Shown here: piece after piece, positions 6,092 through 11,439 of the stretch
Numbering within the stretch: position 1 is the first letter of the stretch
Layout: the number at the start of each line of letters is the position of its first letter
Source: Pelotomaculum_B sp964543575
Lineage (GTDB): Bacteria; Bacillota; Desulfotomaculia; Desulfotomaculales; Pelotomaculaceae
Assembly: GCA_964543575.1 (NCBI GenBank)
Contig: CAZIYV010000096.1
Location: forward strand, 1 to 12,938
Direction: 5' to 3'
Length of the DNA: 12,938 nt
The notes under the pieces: model-generated
The model's database searches: none
What the model saw: the letters and a program-made list of their open reading frames with translations, nothing else
Told to the model about the DNA's origin: nothing
Translations under genes and position numbers: made by a program

Positions 6092-6336
6092 CCCAGGAAT
6101 TCATAGCCCAACCTGGTCAGGCTGCACATTTTGCTCTTCCCTTCGGTCTCCACGTCTACCAGACCCAGGGCGTAAAGCTGCATCACAACGTGGTCCAGTA
6201 CGGCCCTTTTTACTCTAGCGGTCAGGGACAGCTCCTCTTTATTCATGGGTCCCTCATCTTCCAGGGACCTGATCACCCTTTCCGCTTCCACCGGCAAGCG
6301 GTTTTGTACTCCATTAAAATACTCTACCAGCGTCAA
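6073..6336 (-). CDS. Small winged-helix DNA-binding-like protein
   Basis: The 87-residue product is almost entirely a predicted winged-helix fold: a first helix with EAERVIRSLEDEG (about 17-29), a helix-turn-helix with MNKEELSLTARVKRAVLDHVVMQL (about 31-54), and a wing with LGLVDVETEGKSKMCSLTRLGYEFL (about 57-81). This is the pattern of small MarR- or PadR-like regulators that have lost other domains. It may bind DNA or act as a partner protein; its target is unknown. The start is TTG (6336-6334), with AAAAGGAGTG upstream at a longish 12-base spacing; a stop sits two codons upstream, so no longer version exists. The opposite frame on the plus strand is a shadow. The gene runs into a terminator shared with the convergent carbonic anhydrase gene. 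Confidence 0.75.
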   Translation of the reverse strand: MTLVEYFNGVQNRLPVEAERVIRSLEDEGPMNKEELSLTARVKRAVLDHVVMQLYALGLVDVETEGKSKMCSLTRLGYEFLGKKNAV

Positions 6337-6432
6337 AGTCTAACTACACTCCTTTTAAAAATTATTTATAACTGTTAATATCATTTCCAAATAACCAGTT
6401 AAATAAACCTCCCCTGGCAATGCTAGCAAGTT

Positions 6433-6461
6433 GGGACGATAACGTTCCTTTTTTCTTTTTT
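6433..6461 (+). terminator. Orphan intrinsic terminator upstream of HD-GYP 2
   Basis: GGGACG (6433-6438) and CGTTCC (6443-6448) form a six-pair stem with one G-U pair, an ATAA loop, and TTTTTTCTTTTTT directly after it. It is a good plus-strand terminator, yet no plus-strand gene ends nearby; the carbonic anhydrase already has one 340 bases upstream. It sits before the predicted HD-GYP 2 promoter, and on the minus strand it lies in the upstream region of the winged-helix gene. It could insulate HD-GYP 2 or end a small unannotated transcript. Confidence 0.55.
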
Positions 6462-6489
6462 AAATTTGTCACTTTTTAGAGAAGGCATA

Positions 6490-6518
6490 TTTATAAATGT
6501 TGTCGAAACATGTATAAT
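6490..6518 (+). promoter_or_regulatory. HD-GYP 2 promoter with Spo0A-box-like site
   Basis: A perfect -10 (TATAAT, 6513-6518) and a fair -35 (TTTATA, 6490-6495, four of six) are separated by 17 bp. TTGTCGAA (6500-6507), containing an exact 0A box TGTCGAA, lies between them. A bound Spo0A there would be expected to block the promoter rather than activate it. Transcription would start near 6525, with a leader of about 73 nt. Confidence 0.5.
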
Positions 6519-6597
6519 AATAGATTGGAAAGAATAACTAAGTAGTGATTTTTTAGATCCTGCACACCCTGGCATTTTGTAAATGTGAGGTTATAAG

Positions 6598-7644
6598 GTG
6601 AGAATAGTAAGCCTGGAAGAGATTAATTCCAATATGAAGCTGGCCAAACCCATTTACGATGACAACGAAAGGATGCTCCTGAACCGGGGTGTTTCCCTTA
6701 ATGAACATTATATCAAACGTCTTGATGAGTTAGGCATCACAGAAATATACATAGAAGACGAGAACTCACTGGGCATTGAAATCAGCAGTGTTATTAACGA
6801 GAAGTTAAGAATCAGGGGCAAAAAAGCGATAAGAAAAGTATTAGCGGAAATTAACAAGGAAGAAAAATTCAATATTCGTGAAGTCGAAGAAATAGTGACC
6901 GAAATTTTTGATGAAATATTTTTGAATCCCGAGTACCTTTTATATTTTGGCGACCTCAGGGTTAAGAACGACACTGTTTTTGGTCATTCCCTGAATGTTG
7001 CGGTGATATCGGTAGCCATCGGCAGCTTTTTATTCCATGAAAAAGAAGATTTGATAAAGATGGGCATTGGCGCACTGCTGCATGATATAGGCAAAACACA
7101 ACTGCCGGACGATATCACCGGGGAAAATCCTCTGGAGACGGAAGATAAAAAATTCCACTCCCATCCAGAGCTTGGATACAGCCTGCTCCAGGAAAGATTT
7201 GATATAAGCCCCGTGTCCAAAGCAGTGGTTTTAAAGCATCACGAAAGGGTTGACGGACGGGGTTATCCCAATGCGACGCCTGGTGAAAAAATACACGAGT
7301 ACGCCAAGATAGTTGCTATAGCCAATACTTTTGACATCCTGACCAACGGCCCTTATTACAAAAAGAAATTCCCGGTGTATCAGGCCGTGGAATACCTGGT
7401 CGGCAACAGCGACATCATGTTTGACAAAAGACTTGTTAATTTATTTATCAGACGCCTCGCCCTTTACCCTAACGGCACTTATGTCAAGCTGAGTACCGGT
7501 GAAGCGGGCATAGTTAAAGAACAGAACAAAGATTACCCGACCAGGCCCATGATCAGGGTGCTGCGTGACAAAGACGGGCAGAGTTACAACGATCCCAGAA
7601 TTGAGGACTTAATGAAAAACCATTCGATTGTAATTGTGGAATAA
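6598..7644 (+). CDS. HD-GYP domain protein 2, metal-site Asp replaced by Asn
   Basis: This 348-residue protein has the same layout as HD-GYP 1: an N-terminal region starting with a MKLAKPIYDDNERML-like element, the HD-GYP core, and a beta-rich tail from about YPNGTYVKLS (290). The core keeps His130, HDIGK at 162-166, His189, HHE at 214-216 and GYP at 222-224. However the motif that reads IADVFDA in its paralogue reads IANTFDI here, so the Asp generally used as a metal ligand is Asn243; the following SDRPYRK-type segment is also altered (NGPYYKKK). Activity may be changed or lost, leaving a binding or protein-interaction role. The GTG start has TGAGG seven bases upstream. It ends convergently with the receiver gene, five bases between stops. 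Family assignment is firm; catalysis is uncertain. Confidence 0.88.
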   Translation: MRIVSLEEINSNMKLAKPIYDDNERMLLNRGVSLNEHYIKRLDELGITEIYIEDENSLGIEISSVINEKLRIRGKKAIRKVLAEINKEEKFNIREVEEIVTEIFDEIFLNPEYLLYFGDLRVKNDTVFGHSLNVAVISVAIGSFLFHEKEDLIKMGIGALLHDIGKTQLPDDITGENPLETEDKKFHSHPELGYSLLQERFDISPVSKAVVLKHHERVDGRGYPNATPGEKIHEYAKIVAIANTFDILTNGPYYKKKFPVYQAVEYLVGNSDIMFDKRLVNLFIRRLALYPNGTYVKLSTGEAGIVKEQNKDYPTRPMIRVLRDKDGQSYNDPRIEDLMKNHSIVIVE

Positions 7645-7649
7645 ATTAA

Positions 7650-8030
7650 TTAAACCTGGGTTCCCAGGACTTCCCTGGCCTTTTTTACTATTTCATCCGG
7701 ATTAAAAGGCTTGGTAATGTAAATATCCGCCCCTACTTCCTTGCCCTTGCGCTTATCGAATTCCTGCCCTTTGGCGGTGAGCATCACAATATATACATCC
7801 TTCATCCCCAGATCATTCTTCACAGTTTTGCACACTTCAAATCCGTTTATTTTTGGCATCATCACATCCAGGAAAACCAGTTTGGGTTTTTCTTCTTTGA
7901 TCTTCTGCAGGGCCTTTTCTCCGTTGTCGGCGGTCAGCAGCCTGACCCCTTCATCTTCAAGTTCCTCCAGCGTCTGCTGCAGCAGCAGCCTGATGTGCAG
8001 TTCATCGTCAACAATTAGTATTTTTGACAT
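7650..8030 (-). CDS. Stand-alone CheY-like response regulator
   Basis: The 126 residues make a single receiver domain with no output domain. The acidic pair Asp8-Asp9, phospho-acceptor Asp55 in LVFLDVMMP, Thr85 in VMLTAKG and Lys107 in ITKPF are all present, so it should be phosphorylated normally. Single-domain receivers usually act by binding another protein, such as a flagellar motor component, kinase or phosphodiesterase, or as phosphate sinks. The ATG (8030-8028) follows the stop of the GAF-HD-GYP gene with one base between, which implies translational coupling. It is the last gene of the operon, downstream of the hybrid kinase, so the likely phosphodonor is that kinase, with its partner GAF-HD-GYP as a candidate target. 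The link is inferred from context only. Confidence 0.93.
   Translation of the reverse strand: MSKILIVDDELHIRLLLQQTLEELEDEGVRLLTADNGEKALQKIKEEKPKLVFLDVMMPKINGFEVCKTVKNDLGMKDVYIVMLTAKGQEFDKRKGKEVGADIYITKPFNPDEIVKKAREVLGTQV
7655..7686. terminator. Overlapping convergent terminator structures
   Basis: CCTGGGTTCCCAGG (7655-7668) is a perfect 14-bp palindrome; on the minus strand it is followed by TTTAATTAATTTATT and may end the signalling operon. On the plus strand CCAGG (7664-7668) can instead pair with CCTGG (7674-7678) before CCTTTTTT, which could end the HD-GYP 2 transcript. Both lie inside the last codons of the receiver gene. The stems are short, so strength is uncertain. Confidence 0.4.
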
Positions 8031-8031
8031 T

Positions 8032-9384
8032 TCACCAACCCTTTTTTACCAGTAACTTGTCTTTCTCATAGGCCGCAAAAAATGCTTTAACCACCTCTGG
8101 GTCAAATTGGGTGCCCGAATTAAGGCGCAGTTCTTCAAAGGCCATTTTCAGACCCAGGGCTTTCCGGTAAGGCCGGTCTGTAGTCATGGCGTCAAACGCG
8201 TCGGCTACGGCGATTATTCTAGCAATGATGTCAATATTGTCGCCCCGCAGCTTTTCAGGGTAACCGGCGCCGTCGTACCTTTCGTGGTGGTACTTGACCC
8301 CCGGAATTATATCCCTCAGGTGTTTAATATGATTTAGAATTTCCTCGGCATAAATGGGGTGCATTTTAATTTCGTCGAACTCACAGGCGGTGAGTTTTCT
8401 CTTTTTGAGCAGGATGCAGTCCTTAATGCCAATTTTACCGATGTCGTGCAGCATAGCGGCCAGCTCCAGTTTGCCTATTTCAACGTCCGAAAGCCCAAGC
8501 ACTCTGCCAATGGCTATACTATAATTCATTACTCTATTTGTGTGGCCGCCCGTATAAGGATCTCTCTTTTCAATGGTTTCCGCGAGGGTGTAGACAGTGG
8601 TAAGGAAGGTCTCTTTTAAACTATCATACAGCCTGGCGTTCTCAATATCAGCCGCGGCCTGATAGGCGATAGCTGACAAAAGCTTAAGGTCTTCCGCGGT
8701 GTATTGCACAGGATCTTCACTGCTGATATAAATAACTCCGATCACCCTGTCTTTGATCTTCAGCGGAGCGCACATGAGGGAACTGACCCTGATGGCGCCG
8801 GGGACATACCTTGCGTCAGAGGGAATATCATTCACTATTTCCGCTCTCCCGGTAAGCACCACACTGCCGGAAATGCCCGCCCCTGTTTTAAGACCTTCCC
8901 CTGGGTGCAGCTCTTTTCCCAAACTGGCTATTACCTCAAGCATACCGGTCTCTTCATTGACCAGCATAACCGAGGTGTTGTCGGCTTCTATCAGCCTTTT
9001 GGCCTCATCAATAACAAGCAGGGCAACCTCTGCCGGATCAAGGCTGGCGGTAAGCTTTTCGGCCAGATCATACAGGAGAGTTATTTCTTTATATTTTTCC
9101 AAAGCTTCACGGCCGAGGGACTTCTTTTCAAGTTCCTGGTTAGCCAGACAAGAAAGAAGCGATGCTAGAACGGAAGATTGCTCCCCTCCACAGACCCAGC
9201 CAATAGTTGTGTTTTCAATCTCCACAGGGTACCTGAAAGGTAAAGCTTGATCAATACCCCCTAATAGTGTTATTCCTTCCAGATCCTGAATGAACACCGG
9301 GGTACTGATTAAGCTCATAATCTGGTCAATAATTTTACGCACTTCTTTTTTCATTACGAGACGTTTAAGGCTGACCTTAATCAT
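8032..9384 (-). CDS. GAF-HD-GYP protein (probable c-di-GMP phosphodiesterase)
   Basis: The 450-residue protein has three parts. Residues about 11-90 form a small alpha/beta sensor region (IIDQIMSLISTPVFIQDLEG, then IGWVCGG) that I cannot assign firmly; it has some resemblance to PocR/PAS-type N-termini. A GAF domain spans about 108-252 (LTASLDPAEVALLVIDEA to IENARLYDSL), a common small-ligand or nucleotide sensor. The HD-GYP domain (about 255-430) has every expected residue: His281, HDIGK at 313-317, His342, HHE at 366-368, GYP at 374-376 and Asp395 in VADAFDAMTTDRPYRK. It should therefore be an active phosphodiesterase gated by its sensor domains. The ATG has AAGGGA six bases upstream. It is the middle gene, 36 bp after the kinase and one base before the receiver. 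No membrane segment is seen. Confidence 0.93.
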   Translation of the reverse strand: MIKVSLKRLVMKKEVRKIIDQIMSLISTPVFIQDLEGITLLGGIDQALPFRYPVEIENTTIGWVCGGEQSSVLASLLSCLANQELEKKSLGREALEKYKEITLLYDLAEKLTASLDPAEVALLVIDEAKRLIEADNTSVMLVNEETGMLEVIASLGKELHPGEGLKTGAGISGSVVLTGRAEIVNDIPSDARYVPGAIRVSSLMCAPLKIKDRVIGVIYISSEDPVQYTAEDLKLLSAIAYQAAADIENARLYDSLKETFLTTVYTLAETIEKRDPYTGGHTNRVMNYSIAIGRVLGLSDVEIGKLELAAMLHDIGKIGIKDCILLKKRKLTACEFDEIKMHPIYAEEILNHIKHLRDIIPGVKYHHERYDGAGYPEKLRGDNIDIIARIIAVADAFDAMTTDRPYRKALGLKMAFEELRLNSGTQFDPEVVKAFFAAYEKDKLLVKKGW

Positions 9385-9420
9385 ATTTGTCCCTTACTCA
9401 CTAAAATTACTTAAATCAGA

Positions 9421-11286
9421 TTATAAACTATTCTCTATGCTGTCTTTATCCTGTTTTTCCAACAGAAGCAAAAGTGTGTTTATAAGTCCCTTTTCAAATC
9501 TCAATGTTTTTACTATTTCGAAGCACTCTGAATATAAAGCGTCAACTATGATCATGTCTGGTTTTTCTTCCATCGCCTTTCGAATGCACCCTTCCAGATC
9601 ATTGACCACTACAACCGTGTAGCCTTTGGCTTTTAGCGCCACGGTTAGGGTTTTTACCGTTGACTCATCCTCGTCAACCACGATAACCTTTTTCCTTGAC
9701 GACCCACGGGAAACAAGCGCTCCAATCCCTTCTAACAAGTGTTCGGTGTTGACTGGCTTGGTATAATACCTGTCGATACCGATACGGAAACCCCGGTCCA
9801 GGTCTTCCATTATGGAAAGAATAACGATCGGGATCTCCATAGTGCCCGGGTCGTTTCTCAGCACGGCCGCCACATCAAAGCCGCTCATATTGGGCATCAT
9901 CACATCCAGAATGATCAGGTCAGGCCTTTCCTCTTTAACCTCTTTAATTGCTTCAAAACCGTTCCTGGCCTCCCGCACACAGTAGCCCACCGCTTCGAGT
10001 TCCTGCCGGAGCAGCGCCCTGATATTGTTGTCGTCATCCACAACCAGTATTATCTTTTTGCCCCCCGGCGGGGCAGGCGCGACATTGACCATTTGCTCCC
10101 TGAATTGCTTGATCAGGGTCTCCTTGTCAATCATCCTCACATTTATTTTCTTATCTACCGGGATAGTAAACGAAAAGACGCTGCCTTTGCCAAGCTCACT
10201 TTCGGCCCAGATCCTGCCGCCATGATAACTAACGATCTGTTTGCAAATCGCCAGCCCCAGCCCTGTTCCCCTTGGTTTTTCAGTAAGAGTGTCTCCCGAC
10301 TGTTTGAACTTTTCAAAAACTTTTTCCCGGTCTTCCCCGTTAATCCCGGACCCCGTGTCTATAACACTTATGATTATTTCCTTTCCTGTATCCCTGGCCC
10401 GGCAGGTAACCGACCCCTCATCAGTAAATTTTACCGCGTTTGAGATTAGATTTATGACTACCTGGATCAGCCTGTCCTTGTCACCTTTTAAGTCCGGCAG
10501 TCCTGCCGGGATGTCTTTAATCAGTTTAATCCCTTTTTGTTCAAAAAGAGAAGAGGTAGCCGCAGTCGCCCTTTCGATGATTTCCCCGGTAGAGAGCGTC
10601 TCCATCCTCCACTCAACCTTGCCTGCCTCCAGTTTTGCTATGTCCAGGACGTCGTTGATAAGTTCAGTAAGCCGCTCCCCTTCCGAAACGATGATGCCGA
10701 TATTGCTCTTGATCTGAGCTGTCGCGGTGCCAATCTTTCTATCATTTGATTTAACCTGTGGGAAAATGACTTCTTCAAGTTTTTTTCGGGTGATTCTGGC
10801 AAAACCAATAACTGAAGTTAGGGGAGTGCGCAGTTCGTGGGATACAGTAGATAAGAAATCGGTTTTAAGCTTGTCTATTTCCTTTAGTTTCTCATTTGAT
10901 TCAAGCAGCGCCTCTTCAACCTTTTTACGCTCATTGATCTCATTTTGCAGTTTTTTATTTATTTTCAGTAATTCTTCAAAAAGGTCCATCATCAACTTGG
11001 CTACCTGAGCATCCACTACATCCACGCCGACAGGACAGTCCTGGTGTACCGCCTCGCGCACCGAATTGCTGCCCGTAACCTCAAAGACTAATTCCAGGTC
11101 CGGCTGGTTAAGCAAATCGCTGTAACTGGAAAATGCAGGCGTCTTTAATTCCCTGGCCAGGGCTAACCCCGCAGCGTCAGGATTGATATCGCAAATACCG
11201 ATCACTTCAGCTTCATGCAGAGTGTTCAGGACGTTCAAAATCGATGTTCCACCGTGCCCACCACCGATTATACCCACTTTTATCAT
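9421..11286 (-). CDS. Hybrid histidine kinase with N-terminal NAD-type Rossmann domain
   Basis: Residues 1-95 form a Rossmann module: GIIGGGHGG (5-13) is a glycine-rich dinucleotide loop, and Asp33 in ICDINP at the end of strand two favours NAD(H) over NADP(H). The rest of that domain resembles the cofactor half of Gfo/Idh/MocA-type dehydrogenases, with no catalytic half. A coiled coil follows (about 96-140), then the dimerisation helix with phospho-acceptor His150 (STVSHELRTPLTS), and the ATPase domain with N-box Asn279/Asn283, DTGSGI (310-315) and GTGLGL (340-345). Receiver 1 (about 411-525) has Asp417-418, Asp461 and Lys510, but Ser491 where Thr is usual. Receiver 2 (about 532-621) has Asp582 but stops before the strand that carries the Lys. 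There is no membrane segment. The ATG follows GGAGAGGTG. It heads the operon with GAF-HD-GYP and the stand-alone receiver. Confidence 0.93.
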   Translation of the reverse strand: MIKVGIIGGGHGGTSILNVLNTLHEAEVIGICDINPDAAGLALARELKTPAFSSYSDLLNQPDLELVFEVTGSNSVREAVHQDCPVGVDVVDAQVAKLMMDLFEELLKINKKLQNEINERKKVEEALLESNEKLKEIDKLKTDFLSTVSHELRTPLTSVIGFARITRKKLEEVIFPQVKSNDRKIGTATAQIKSNIGIIVSEGERLTELINDVLDIAKLEAGKVEWRMETLSTGEIIERATAATSSLFEQKGIKLIKDIPAGLPDLKGDKDRLIQVVINLISNAVKFTDEGSVTCRARDTGKEIIISVIDTGSGINGEDREKVFEKFKQSGDTLTEKPRGTGLGLAICKQIVSYHGGRIWAESELGKGSVFSFTIPVDKKINVRMIDKETLIKQFREQMVNVAPAPPGGKKIILVVDDDNNIRALLRQELEAVGYCVREARNGFEAIKEVKEERPDLIILDVMMPNMSGFDVAAVLRNDPGTMEIPIVILSIMEDLDRGFRIGIDRYYTKPVNTEHLLEGIGALVSRGSSRKKVIVVDEDESTVKTLTVALKAKGYTVVVVNDLEGCIRKAMEEKPDMIIVDALYSECFEIVKTLRFEKGLINTLLLLLEKQDKDSIENSL

Positions 11287-11358
11287 ATACTGGCACCTCT
11301 CCTATAACTAAGTTAATAAGATCAAAAACTTTCCCATTTTTCATGCCGGCTTTTGAAA

Positions 11359-11372
11359 AGAAAACGTTTTCA
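11359..11372 (+). promoter_or_regulatory. cre-like operator (CcpA or LacI-family type)
   Basis: AGAAAACGTTTTCA matches the catabolite-responsive element TGWAANCGNTNWCA at every defined position except the first, and its centre (GAAAACGTTTTC) is a perfect 12-bp dyad around CG. It lies just upstream of a candidate -10 (TACAAT, 11379-11384) for the GH31 gene, in the zone where binding would block RNA polymerase. A gene-specific LacI-family repressor is an equal alternative to CcpA. Confidence 0.55.
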
Positions 11373-11378
11373 CCTGAA

Positions 11379-11384
11379 TACAAT
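11379..11384 (+). promoter_or_regulatory. Candidate -10 box of the GH31 gene
   Basis: TACAAT matches five of six positions of the -10 consensus. TTGAAA at 11353-11358 could be the -35, but the spacing of 20 bp is too long, so the promoter is weak or regulated. The cre-like dyad falls between the two. Confidence 0.35.
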
Positions 11385-11439
11385 GTAATACAGATGAACC
11401 ACCCGCTAAAAAATTTTGACCGGGGAGACTGCGTTTAAT

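Noticed and set aside
6052..6378. Plus-strand frame of 108 codons over the winged-helix gene
   Set aside because: Its product is low-complexity-like and resembles no fold, and it reads through the terminator hairpin; the minus-strand frame gives a coherent winged-helix protein with a ribosome site and ends in that terminator.
7978..7990. Short GCA/CAG triplet run
   Set aside because: Encodes a few Gln/Leu codons in the receiver gene; too short to be a meaningful repeat.
8753..9250. 165-codon plus-strand frame, rich in Ser and Ala
   Set aside because: Shadow of the GAF-HD-GYP gene on the opposite strand; composition is typical of an antisense frame.
9420..9425. TATAAT on the minus strand just before the GAF-HD-GYP gene
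   Set aside because: It overlaps the kinase stop codon and its -35 position matches poorly; a weak internal promoter is possible but unsupported.
9739..10443. Long 234-codon plus-strand frame
   Set aside because: It is antisense to the hybrid kinase, whose domains and motifs are unmistakable. The frame has no ribosome site and no recognisable domain.
11416..11439. In-frame TTG as an earlier start for the GH31 gene
   Set aside because: No Shine-Dalgarno sequence precedes it; the ATG at 11440 at least has GGGGAG upstream.
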